Shown piece after piece: positions 15,083-23,210 of a stretch of DNA of 31,263 nt. Both the position numbers and the translations under genes were made by a program. Below the pieces are notes generated by a model that searched no databases, was not told where the DNA came from, and worked only from the letters and a program-made list of their open reading frames with translations. Each line of letters begins with the position of its first letter. Position 1 is the stretch's first letter. This DNA is from a virus: IMG/VR virus record IMGVR_UViG_3300031629_001761, positions 1 to 31,263 of that record; one strand, written 5' to 3'.

Positions 15083-16648
15083 CTATATAATTTTAGTCCA
15101 TTTAGATTTTTTCTTCTCCACATCCGGTGCATATTCGCCTGCCGGGTCAGCCTTCTTCTTCTTAATGTTTACACTTTTCCATTTAGTTTTAATTTCATGT
15201 TTAGGTTTATCTATATCTGGTTGGTACTCGCCTGATTCAAAATGAGTAATTGCTCCGTTATTAACTTTTACCTGTGGTATATTTTTATCTACTTCGATAG
15301 AGTCGTACCATTCTACCAGTTCTGGGAATGTTTCTCTAAAGTTAAGGTTTTTTCTTACATCGTATTGTTCATAGAAACTTTTAAAGTCATGATAATGTTT
15401 AGTTTTATCTTCTTCTGTACTTGTATGTCCTTGCTCTACTACGTCTACATATTTAATCAACCTTTCGATTTGAGCTTTTTCATGATCCATCATTAATGGA
15501 TGGTCTTTTTTACCCTCATACCATGTTGATAACTTCTTATATACCTTAACTTTTTCAGAATCAACTAGATTTAATGGTGATTGAAATGCTGGCCATCTTA
15601 ATATATTTAAGTCAATACCAGGTGAGTTCATTCCATATTTTTCTTTAAGAGAAAACATATCATCCATAAATTCAGTAATAGAATAGAGACATAGACTGTT
15701 AATAGTCATCATACATATAACTTGATTGTAATCTGCTTCTTCTATAAACTTAACTAAATTAGCTCTCCATTGATCGTAATCTAATCCTGATCTAATATAG
15801 TTTGCTGCTGGTCCATAAGCTTCACAACTGGTATATAAATCAAAACCTTTAATATCTATGTCCTTTGTAGTGTCTATAAGCTTTTGTATAAGCTTAGGAT
15901 GTACCATAAGGTTAGAATTTACTGCTAAAGTTAAGTCTGGAGCTGGGTGCTCTTTAACTGTCTCTAAGAATTTCCAAAAGTTATGAGATGCAGATGGCTC
16001 TCCTCCTGTAACTCTTAATTCTTGTAGGTGTTTTGATAATTCTGGCCACCATTCAACAAAAGCTTGAACGTATGGATTATTGTCATTATATTTACCAAAT
16101 AAGTCTGCCCATGACCCATCGGCATGATATGCTCCTGCAGAGGTAGTTTTAAAATCTTGGTAAGGTCCGTTTGTTTCAATATCTTTAGCCCAAGTTGTTG
16201 AGTACCCAGCATTACAGTATGAACAAGCTAAATTACAGGTCCTATCAAAAGATACTTCTACTGTTTTTAACATAATATCAGCATCCCAAGGTGCATTAGC
16301 TGCATCTTCTATTTCTTGGTCTGTATATATTCTACTTTTGAAGATTCTATCTCCTGCTGTATTAGGGTCAATGTCTTCTACTTTCCAGCAATAAGAACAT
16401 TCTGCTGGTCGAACACCTTCAAGCATCATTTTTCTTATCTTCTTTTTAAACTGAGTATTATGAAGTGCTGATGGATTTTTTTTAATCTCTTCTAAGTCAA
16501 TCGGGTGCGGTAAAGGTAAGTGACATGAATTAGTGTACCCGTGACCTAAGTGGAGACTGGCATTGTACCATTTAGCTGCACAAAAACTTTTACTTACTGA
16601 GTCTAGGTGATCAGCTTTCCACTTTATTAATTTATCTGTATCTGACAT
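15083..16648 (-). CDS. Radical SAM protein with N-terminal cysteine cluster (twitch type)
   Basis: This 521-aa protein has the radical SAM iron-sulphur motif CNLACSYCNAGYSTTW with Cys138, Cys142 and Cys145. That is followed by RVTGGEPSASHNFW, the G-G-E-P SAM-binding motif. The 90 residues before it hold Cys23 (SFCAAKW), Cys42 (NSCHLPLPH), Cys84 and Cys87 (ECSYCWKVED). These four could ligate an auxiliary cluster, as in radical SAM families with a twitch-like extension placed N-terminally. The last 70 residues are Lys-rich and look unstructured (KKKKADPAGEY). The reaction is unknown; peptide or sugar modification are both plausible. It starts one nt after the LamG-like gene and is a paralogue of the protein at 17214-18593. 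Confidence 0.85.
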   Translation of the reverse strand: MSDTDKLIKWKADHLDSVSKSFCAAKWYNASLHLGHGYTNSCHLPLPHPIDLEEIKKNPSALHNTQFKKKIRKMMLEGVRPAECSYCWKVEDIDPNTAGDRIFKSRIYTDQEIEDAANAPWDADIMLKTVEVSFDRTCNLACSYCNAGYSTTWAKDIETNGPYQDFKTTSAGAYHADGSWADLFGKYNDNNPYVQAFVEWWPELSKHLQELRVTGGEPSASHNFWKFLETVKEHPAPDLTLAVNSNLMVHPKLIQKLIDTTKDIDIKGFDLYTSCEAYGPAANYIRSGLDYDQWRANLVKFIEEADYNQVICMMTINSLCLYSITEFMDDMFSLKEKYGMNSPGIDLNILRWPAFQSPLNLVDSEKVKVYKKLSTWYEGKKDHPLMMDHEKAQIERLIKYVDVVEQGHTSTEEDKTKHYHDFKSFYEQYDVRKNLNFRETFPELVEWYDSIEVDKNIPQVKVNNGAITHFESGEYQPDIDKPKHEIKTKWKSVNIKKKKADPAGEYAPDVEKKKSKWTKII

Positions 16649-17236
16649 TTATATTTTATTTATGAAATTACAATTACCTGTTATGTCTACTGATTTATCG
16701 AATATAAATTCTTCGAATAAATGATGACAAAGCAGATTACCGTCTTGCTCTATTTTAAATTCTTGTAACGAAATGTCAGTGTAGTTGAGATTAAAACCGT
16801 TTTTAGGAAAATTACCTGCTCCAAAAATAATATGAGGATTATCTTCGATTGCAAAACCTTTTTCAGTTAGATCCAGACTAAGAACTAATCGTTGACTTAT
16901 AAATATTTCAATTTTCTCTTTTGCTACGTGTTCTATACGAACTTTTAATTGAACTCCATCAAATATCGGATGAGGTAGTTCATCGTAGTTCGTTTCTCCT
17001 AGTTTATTCATTAAAGTAAACAGTAGTCTACCTTCGTATATGTCTAATGCTGTATAGTGTGGTAGAAGGGTAAACAGCGTACCTATCACACCTTCTACTT
17101 TATTAACTATCATATTAATAGACAGTACAAAGTTGTTCTCTCCTGTTAATTGTTTTGTTGCTGGATTCTCAGGAAATGTATCACATATATGGTTTGGCCA
17201 TAAGACCCATGGATTACCCTCTTTTATGTTTAGCAT
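16649..17236 (-). CDS. LamG/concanavalin-like beta-sandwich protein
   Basis: This 195-aa protein is mostly predicted beta strand. From about residue 32 it follows the pattern of LamG-type lectin-like domains: NNFVLSINMIVNKVEGVIGT, then TALDIYEGRLLFTLMNK, then LKVRIEHVAKEKIEIFISQR, then a FGAGNFPKNGFNLNYTDISL segment. That last part resembles the closing strands of LamG domains that describe an element of the sandwich. No catalytic residues can be named. It sits between two radical SAM genes, overlapping the upstream one by 23 nt. LamG modules are also fused to the two galactosyltransferase-like proteins upstream, so a glycan-binding or scaffold role in this pathway is likely but inferred. Confidence 0.6.
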   Translation of the reverse strand: MLNIKEGNPWVLWPNHICDTFPENPATKQLTGENNFVLSINMIVNKVEGVIGTLFTLLPHYTALDIYEGRLLFTLMNKLGETNYDELPHPIFDGVQLKVRIEHVAKEKIEIFISQRLVLSLDLTEKGFAIEDNPHIIFGAGNFPKNGFNLNYTDISLQEFKIEQDGNLLCHHLFEEFIFDKSVDITGNCNFINKI

Positions 17237-18593
17237 AGAATTCTTTTAGTTCTGGAAATGTTTCTTGAAAGTTTGTACCTCGTCTTTCGTCTAATTGGTC
17301 TACAAAGGTTACAAATTCCTTCCTAAATTTATCTACGCTAAACATACTCTTGCCAATTGCGTAGTCATAGATTCTTTTTATCTTTTGTATTTCAACATTT
17401 GAAAAGCCGTAATTATCTTGATGATACTCTTTCATACCATAATATAGTGCTTTTTTGGCAGAATTCAAAATTAATTCCTTATCTTTATCCTCTAATATTT
17501 TAACAGATAAATGTGATGGCCACCTAAGGTAGGAAGTATCTAATGATACTGCTGATATTTTATATCTTTTACCGTTATGATGTTTCTTTTTCATCTCAAA
17601 TATTCTATCTAGTAAGTGATCGTATGAAAATACTGATAGGGCATTAAAGGTAGCCATAATATTGATCGTAACTTTAGGTAACTCTGTAAGTATCTTGTCT
17701 ACATTTTCCCAAAACTTCTCATAATCTAAACCGAATCTTGTATATTCTGCTTGTGCTCCTTTTGCTTCTACAGATGTATATACTACAAACTCTTTAACCT
17801 TGTCTTGGTCAGTAATTATCTTAGCTTTAGCAATAAACTTATCTATTAATGCGTCAGGTACTCCTAAGTTGGTGTTTATACCAATCGAAAGTTTAGTATT
17901 AGGATTTTCTTCTTCTATAATATAATCTAGTACTTTAAAGGTATCTTTTGATAATAAAGGTTCTCCTCCTGTAATACGGAACGTATGTAGATCTCTATAT
18001 AATGAAGGCCACCATTTCCACCATGCTTCAACATAGGGATTATACTCTGATTGTAGCAATGGCATTTCATTTTTCTTTCGTAATGTTTCGATCTCATTAA
18101 ATTGTCCGTCTGCTGCTTTGTATGGTCCGTGTTTTTCTATTTCTTGTACCCAAGTAGATGAGTACTGAGGTCCGCAGTAAGCACATTTAAAATTGCATGT
18201 ATTAGAAAAAGACACTTCTACATACTTTGGATTAATATCATCTCTCCAATTGGATTTTGCAATTTGATCGAATTGACCTATTGACCACTCTTCAGAAGAC
18301 TTAAATACTCTATCAGAAAATGAGTTAGAATTATCTTCTACACTCCAACAGTAGTTGCATTCATCAGGTTTACCTCCCTCTAACATTTCCTTACGTTTTA
18401 ATTTCTTAAAACGGGTATTATGTAGTGCAGATGGATTCCTTTTAATCTCTGCTATAGAAATTTTATGAGGAGTAGGGTGGTGACATGAATGTGTCATCCC
18501 GAGTCCTAGATGTATAGTAACTTGTGTCCATTTTGCTAAACAAAATCCACATCCTACTTTATCTAATTTATCTTTTACTTGTTGTGAATTCAT
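17214..18593 (-). CDS. Radical SAM protein with N-terminal cysteine cluster (twitch type), paralogue
   Basis: This 459-aa protein has radical SAM cysteines 133, 137 and 140 in CNFKCAYCGPQYSSTW and the SAM motif RITGGEPLLS. The N-terminal region repeats the arrangement of its neighbour: CGFCLAKW (Cys15, Cys18), HSCHHPTPH (Cys37), and ECNYCWSVED (Cys79, Cys82). NPSALHNTRFKKLKRKEMLE is shared almost word for word with the 521-aa protein. It ends in the same FQETFPELKEFY segment but lacks the Lys-rich tail. The pair is therefore an old duplication that has kept every cysteine, which argues for two active enzymes, perhaps acting in sequence or as a heterodimer. Substrate unknown. It overlaps the galactosyltransferase-LamG gene by 4 nt. 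Confidence 0.85.
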   Translation of the reverse strand: MNSQQVKDKLDKVGCGFCLAKWTQVTIHLGLGMTHSCHHPTPHKISIAEIKRNPSALHNTRFKKLKRKEMLEGGKPDECNYCWSVEDNSNSFSDRVFKSSEEWSIGQFDQIAKSNWRDDINPKYVEVSFSNTCNFKCAYCGPQYSSTWVQEIEKHGPYKAADGQFNEIETLRKKNEMPLLQSEYNPYVEAWWKWWPSLYRDLHTFRITGGEPLLSKDTFKVLDYIIEEENPNTKLSIGINTNLGVPDALIDKFIAKAKIITDQDKVKEFVVYTSVEAKGAQAEYTRFGLDYEKFWENVDKILTELPKVTINIMATFNALSVFSYDHLLDRIFEMKKKHHNGKRYKISAVSLDTSYLRWPSHLSVKILEDKDKELILNSAKKALYYGMKEYHQDNYGFSNVEIQKIKRIYDYAIGKSMFSVDKFRKEFVTFVDQLDERRGTNFQETFPELKEFYAKHKRG

Positions 18594-20002
18594 AGTTTAA
18601 TGTTTATCATCTTCGCCCAAGGAGTAAGTACGTCTTCTCCTAATAATTCATAATTCACTTGTTTTATTCCGTCTTGCTTATAATCTATTTTACCGTTTTG
18701 CATTTGTAATACATAACGTTTTTCATTCTCTGCTGTCGTTTCTCCTTTAACAAATTTACCTCCTATTATGCCTTCATCTTCATGTGGTAAACATCTAAAT
18801 CTACCTTCCCTTCTAAAAGGTAAAATTGAGTTTGGAATTTCTATATCTTCTATTATAGTTTCGGTAGCATAATCATCAACCTTATCATGGTCTGGGTTAT
18901 TAAAGTCTAAATTTATTTTAAGTTCATCTTGAGGTATATTGTTATGTAGGTCTGCAACCTCTTCTGGTCTTAAGTCTCTTCCCCAAGCAAATACTTTTGC
19001 TATATCTCCTTTGAAGTACTTAATAGTGCTTTCATCTTTTTCAGAAGGAGTAGTACCTAAGTACCAATCTGCTGATCCATACCCTTTCAATTTACCTTGC
19101 CATTTATAAGGCGATGGACTTCCAATTCCACCTCTAGAATCTACTTCACTGCCGTTTAAGTACATATGAGAGAGTTGCTCTCTATTAGAGAATACCATTG
19201 TTACCCAACTCCATTGTTCATCGTACCTCTTTACCCACATATAGTTATGTTGGTTAAACGAGTTCCAATATGTAGCTGATATAGCTCTAGAATTATTAAA
19301 TCCTATACCGTAATCATACCCTGGTATTCTTAGAACTGGGTATTCTACATATTTTCTGTCTTTCTGACCGATTAAGAATATAGGGTTCTTTTCAGGTTGC
19401 TGACGGGGTCTCATCAATACTGATATAGTGTGACTTTTAGAAGTTAGCCCTCTTAATTTTCTTTCAAAAGGAATTTTAATGAAAGAATTATTTCCGTTAA
19501 ATCTCCTATAAGTTTGTTCTTGAGGAGTTTTAGTTATAAAAGTATTATTAGTAAGCCCTTCTTCATGGCATCGCCAAAATAAATCATCATCTTCCATACC
19601 CCAATCCCAATAATTATTAGAATATCCGTTTGTTTTCTCTAAATGCTCTTTAGTAAATACAACTGCACCTCCAAAATATTCATGATATTTAAGTTGGTAA
19701 TTCATTTGTGATATCTTAGTAGCAATATGTCTTGGTCCTTCTGTAGGGTAAGAGTAATCTGCTCCTTGTTCTGGTATCATGTCTATATCATGAAACACTA
19801 CATAGTCGCATCCTTCTTCAAAAGCTACTTTAGCTGCAATATTCTTAGTAGCTCCTCTATTAAAAAGCTTATCGTCAGCTTGATGACAAAAGTACATATG
19901 AAATTCTATGCCCTGTTCTTTTAAGTACTTACCTGTTTTAGGTATGAACTCATTTAGATGTTCTTCTCTATTACGGTAAGGTACACATACTCCTAGTTTC
20001 AT
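18590..20002 (-). CDS. Beta-1,4-galactosyltransferase-like (GT7) fused to LamG
   Basis: This 470-aa protein starts with a GT-A domain carrying all signatures of the beta-1,4-galactosyltransferase family. These are VPYRNREEHL (7-16), FNRGATKNIA (47-56), FHDIDMIPE with the D-x-D at 72-74, YFGGAVVFTKEHL (109-121) and NGYSNNYWDWGMEDDDLFWR (125-144). From about residue 168 a LamG-like sandwich begins (RFNGNNSFIKIPF) and ends with VFAWGRDLRPEEVADLHNN near 360. A further C-terminal domain (FRREGRFRCLPHEDEGIIGG to the end) is shared with its neighbour. The N-terminal half should transfer a hexose such as galactose to a glycan, and the LamG part may hold the acceptor. Gene order and 4-nt overlaps on both sides place it in the same operon. 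Confidence 0.85.
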   Translation of the reverse strand: MKLGVCVPYRNREEHLNEFIPKTGKYLKEQGIEFHMYFCHQADDKLFNRGATKNIAAKVAFEEGCDYVVFHDIDMIPEQGADYSYPTEGPRHIATKISQMNYQLKYHEYFGGAVVFTKEHLEKTNGYSNNYWDWGMEDDDLFWRCHEEGLTNNTFITKTPQEQTYRRFNGNNSFIKIPFERKLRGLTSKSHTISVLMRPRQQPEKNPIFLIGQKDRKYVEYPVLRIPGYDYGIGFNNSRAISATYWNSFNQHNYMWVKRYDEQWSWVTMVFSNREQLSHMYLNGSEVDSRGGIGSPSPYKWQGKLKGYGSADWYLGTTPSEKDESTIKYFKGDIAKVFAWGRDLRPEEVADLHNNIPQDELKINLDFNNPDHDKVDDYATETIIEDIEIPNSILPFRREGRFRCLPHEDEGIIGGKFVKGETTAENEKRYVLQMQNGKIDYKQDGIKQVNYELLGEDVLTPWAKMINIKL

Positions 20003-21399
20003 AATTTTACTGTTAAGTGGTGAAAATTAGCTACATCAATTATACTGTGTACCTTGTATTTTAAAGTGTTGATTCCATCTTCTGTTGTATCTCTATACCC
20101 TCGTTTAACTTCATTCATAAACCTAAGTTGATTATACCTTGTTGTAATATCTTTCCAACCGGTGTTTAGAAACCCATTTTCACCATGTTCTAGTTGTCTA
20201 TATTTTGATGTTCTTCTAAATGGAATAGATATAAAGTCTGTTATATCCTCCTTGTATGGCACTATTTCAACGTCATTTAATTCTCCTAAAATATGATCTT
20301 TACCTAAGTCTACTACTTTGTAATCTTTTATAGTTAAAGGTACAAAGTTATGTTGTAAATTTTGTTGGCTCTTGTACGAACCAAATTGCATACCCAATGG
20401 AACTCCTTTATTAGTAGCAACAGAATGTACTTCTTTCTGTGAAAGAGGTGAATTCCATATAGCTACTTGCTGTATTCTACCTTTAAAGAAATGTTCTTCT
20501 CCTTTACGTGCAGGGAATGAAGCTCCAATATACGAGTGTTTTTGAGACTGGTAATTTCTTAAACCTGTAGGAATAATCTTAGAGCATTCTTTTATTCCAT
20601 TAAAGTACAAAGTAAGTTCTTTTAACTCAGTATCCCAGGTTACTGTTATATTAGACTGTAATGGTGGTTTAACTTTCGTATTTAAGTAGTGATGGTTTCT
20701 TTCTGAGTCAAATAATTCAACGGTAAATCTACCAAAACTAGTGTACATTATATTGAAATCATATCCAGGTATACCAAATATAGTAAAATTATCTTTGTCT
20801 TTTAGGTGGTCATACGTTATCTCTTCTGGTTGAGCTGTTACTGTAATCGAAAAATCACCTCTAGTCCTAAGCTTATTAGGAACTTTAATATATGCTGAAT
20901 TACCGTTAAACTTAAAAGCTGAGGTATTACCGGAAGCTGCTTTGTAAGGTATTGTATCTAATTTAAGTCCGTTTAGTCTTGCTCTAAAAAGTAGATCATC
21001 ATCTTCGAAACCCCATCCCCAGTATTCATTAGAAAACCCATTAATACTTATAAAATCATTAATAGGAAATAATGTAATACCTCCGAAGTATTCAGGGAAC
21101 GGTAAATTCTGTGTAGCTAAATGTATAGGGTATTTTGAATATTTATAATCTACGTCAGTAGGGAGCATATCAATATCATGCAATACTATGTATTCACATT
21201 CTAACTCTTTAGCTTTAAGTACACCTATATTTAATAACTTCCCTCTATTGAAAATCTTTTCATTGTCTTGTTCTACAATAACTAGTTCGTAAGGTATCTC
21301 TTGTTGAGATAATGCATAATGTATAGCTGTCTTAAACTTAAAGAGCTGTTCGTACCTATCTCTATATGGTACAATAACTCCTAGTTTAGGTTTACTCAT
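19999..21399 (-). CDS. Beta-1,4-galactosyltransferase-like (GT7) fused to LamG, paralogue
   Basis: This 466-aa protein has the same architecture as the 470-aa neighbour. The GT7-type domain has IVPYRDRYEQL, FNRGKLLNIG (50-59), LHDIDMLP (D-x-D at 75-77), YFGGITLFP (104-112) and GFSNEYWGWGFEDDDLLFR (121-139). It keeps W-G-W-G, which is even closer to the animal beta-1,4-galactosyltransferase motif than the neighbour's W-D-W-G. The LamG-like part runs from KFNGNSAYIKVPN (about 163) to VAIWNSPLSQKEVHSVA (about 330). The C-terminal domain starts at FRRTSKYRQLEHGENGFL. Sequences differ throughout, so the duplication is old and the two may add different sugars. Its start overlaps the 70-aa gene by 8 nt. 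Confidence 0.84.
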   Translation of the reverse strand: MSKPKLGVIVPYRDRYEQLFKFKTAIHYALSQQEIPYELVIVEQDNEKIFNRGKLLNIGVLKAKELECEYIVLHDIDMLPTDVDYKYSKYPIHLATQNLPFPEYFGGITLFPINDFISINGFSNEYWGWGFEDDDLLFRARLNGLKLDTIPYKAASGNTSAFKFNGNSAYIKVPNKLRTRGDFSITVTAQPEEITYDHLKDKDNFTIFGIPGYDFNIMYTSFGRFTVELFDSERNHHYLNTKVKPPLQSNITVTWDTELKELTLYFNGIKECSKIIPTGLRNYQSQKHSYIGASFPARKGEEHFFKGRIQQVAIWNSPLSQKEVHSVATNKGVPLGMQFGSYKSQQNLQHNFVPLTIKDYKVVDLGKDHILGELNDVEIVPYKEDITDFISIPFRRTSKYRQLEHGENGFLNTGWKDITTRYNQLRFMNEVKRGYRDTTEDGINTLKYKVHSIIDVANFHHLTVKL

Positions 21400-21604
21400 C
21401 TACATTCTCTGCTTTAGTTAGGTTAGTATGCCATTCAGCTAAATAGAATTGAAGTCTATCTCCCCATTCGTCTTTATCTATTTCTTCAAACCACACAGTA
21501 AGTGCATCTAAACTCATTGCGATTTTTTCTAAGGCTTTAACTTTTCTTTCTTCTTGTATAACTTTTTCTTGAGCTATAACTTGTTCTTGTGTTTCCTTAC
21601 TCAT
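21392..21604 (-). CDS. Small acidic helical protein, unknown function
   Basis: This 70-aa protein is one I do not recognise. Residues 1-40 are charged and Glu/Lys/Gln-rich (MSKETQEQVIAQEKVIQEER), so they are likely a helix or coiled coil. The second half has LTVWFEEIDKDEWGDRLQFY, an acidic amphipathic region with several tryptophans. No signal peptide or membrane segment is present. It overlaps the galactosyltransferase-like gene by 8 nt and the upstream GT2-like gene by 4 nt, so it is translated as part of the operon. A helper or dimerisation factor for one of the flanking transferases is a reasonable guess, not more. Confidence 0.6.
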   Translation of the reverse strand: MSKETQEQVIAQEKVIQEERKVKALEKIAMSLDALTVWFEEIDKDEWGDRLQFYLAEWHTNLTKAENVDE

Positions 21605-22443
21605 ATCTTAACTATTAATTTACGTAATTTATCCCAGTGTTTATAATCTATATAATCAATATACGAACTTTCAGTTAAATTATCAACTAAAAATTCAGGT
21701 TTTTCAATGTCAATTTTCCAATCACTGCGTGCTATTGCTCTATACATTTTACTGTATTCTTTAGAAAATGCATATTCTTGTTTAATATCTGCTACTTCTT
21801 GTATTCTACTTAGACACGTACTATCCCACTTAAAGTGGTGTACCTGAGTGAATACTTCTTCTATAGGCATTCTCTTAGGATGTGAATCTCCCCAGCTATT
21901 AGTACCGTCTTTAAATTGAGCATAATGCTGTCCAGATGTAACATCTTGATATCCTTTCATTAATGTACATTTATTGGGACATGCTCCAGACATCGGATAT
22001 CTAAAGAAACCTGCTAAAGGAAAAGCTTCGTTAATATTAGTATCTCTCGTAACTAAGGGGAAAGTACCATTAGTACCTACTCTATCTATGAACCCACCTG
22101 TGACAAAGTCATAACCATGTCTCTCACACTTCTCTATGATGTCTTCAATCGGTTCTGGGTATACTTGTAATTCATCATCATCTGATACTATCCACCAGTC
22201 GTTTGGGCGTTGGTTTTTTACATAATTATAGAGCTCTGTTACTCTTTCCCAGTTGTACTTATCTTCTGTTACAACTAAATAAGGTTTTATCCCTAGTTCT
22301 TGTATTTCCTCTAAAATACCGTCATCTTCTGATGATCTATAAACTACTATATATGCTTTTTCAATATCGCGTTCATAGTGCTTTAACATATGGGGTAACA
22401 TATGTGTATTTTTGCCGACTACTGTAACTAAGTTAGGTTTCAT
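21601..22443 (-). CDS. GT-A glycosyltransferase, family 2/92-like
   Basis: This 280-aa protein opens with a strand-helix pair, NLVTVVGKNTHMLPHMLKHY, typical of GT2/GT92-like enzymes. It continues with AYIVVYRSSEDDGILEEI and has the metal-binding acidic motif WWIVSDDDELQVYP (83-96, DDDE at 88-91). A later VHHFKWDSTCLSRI (about 217-230) matches the W/H-containing acceptor-side motif often seen in GT92-like proteins. A nucleotide-sugar transferase is therefore likely; donor and acceptor are not known. It overlaps the methyltransferase gene by 4 nt and the 70-aa gene by 4 nt. Confidence 0.75.
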   Translation of the reverse strand: MKPNLVTVVGKNTHMLPHMLKHYERDIEKAYIVVYRSSEDDGILEEIQELGIKPYLVVTEDKYNWERVTELYNYVKNQRPNDWWIVSDDDELQVYPEPIEDIIEKCERHGYDFVTGGFIDRVGTNGTFPLVTRDTNINEAFPLAGFFRYPMSGACPNKCTLMKGYQDVTSGQHYAQFKDGTNSWGDSHPKRMPIEEVFTQVHHFKWDSTCLSRIQEVADIKQEYAFSKEYSKMYRAIARSDWKIDIEKPEFLVDNLTESSYIDYIDYKHWDKLRKLIVKI

Positions 22444-23210
22444 TTTTTACGTAATATAGTTAATCCTGTTGAACTTGGTTTAGTAGGTAAGTTTCCTTCA
22501 TTAAAAAAGTCGAATCTTTGCCATTCATCTGATATCTCTTGTATAAATTTAGCTGGTCCGTTAGCGAACTCTTCGTGATGGTGTTGATCTGATACATCTT
22601 TGGTTACTATATGGTTGTTAGCATAAGTGATGTCTGTATCGTGTATTGATATAATAGCGTTAGGGTTAAGAATTTGACTATATAGTTCAAAATCTTCTTT
22701 TACGTTTTCGTATGAATGTCCTGCATCAATATGTAAGTAGTCCACCTTTATATCTTCTTTTACGAAAAAGTTATGAAATGCTTTTACTGTTGTTGTATTA
22801 ATTACTCTAGGATGAAAAGTTTTCCGTAGAAATGAGTCTTTATCTAACCAATCTACATTACCTCCTATTCCGTTTGCTGCGTCTACTAAGTAAGTAGCTC
22901 CTATATCTCCCCAGTTAAAGTCTTTATTGCCAGTAAAAATTTCTTGGTCATAAAGATCTATTCTAGCTTGAGTCATAATTCGGGGTATAAATCCAGCTCC
23001 TGAACCTAAACATACGCATACCTTAGCTCTCATATATTGAATAAAAGAGTATATAAGCATTCCATCTCCTAAATGGTACTTAGTAGCTCCATGAGTCCAT
23101 CTGTAGTCTACAGGTTCATGCTTAACCTTAACGTTACCATCCTTATCTAAACTGTAAGTCTGGTTGTTAGTTATCTTGTCAAATATAAAACCTTTGTCAA
23201 CTATGCTCAT
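22440..23210 (-). CDS. Class I SAM-dependent methyltransferase
   Basis: This 256-aa protein has the glycine-rich SAM motif I at VCVCLGSGAGFIPRIM (64-79), an acidic residue at the end of strand 2 (ARIDLYDQ), and the motif IV/V region DYLHIDAGHSYENVKEDFEL (157-176), followed by NPNAIISIHDTD. The H-I-D-A-x-H-x-Y-E-x-V-x-x-D signature is typical of the Methyltransf_24 / cephalosporin-hydroxylase-like group found in glycan clusters. It is probably an O-methyltransferase acting on a sugar or other small molecule. It lies one base from the upstream transferase gene, and its stop overlaps the GT2-like gene's ATG. Confidence 0.82.
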   Translation of the reverse strand: MSIVDKGFIFDKITNNQTYSLDKDGNVKVKHEPVDYRWTHGATKYHLGDGMLIYSFIQYMRAKVCVCLGSGAGFIPRIMTQARIDLYDQEIFTGNKDFNWGDIGATYLVDAANGIGGNVDWLDKDSFLRKTFHPRVINTTTVKAFHNFFVKEDIKVDYLHIDAGHSYENVKEDFELYSQILNPNAIISIHDTDITYANNHIVTKDVSDQHHHEEFANGPAKFIQEISDEWQRFDFFNEGNLPTKPSSTGLTILRKK

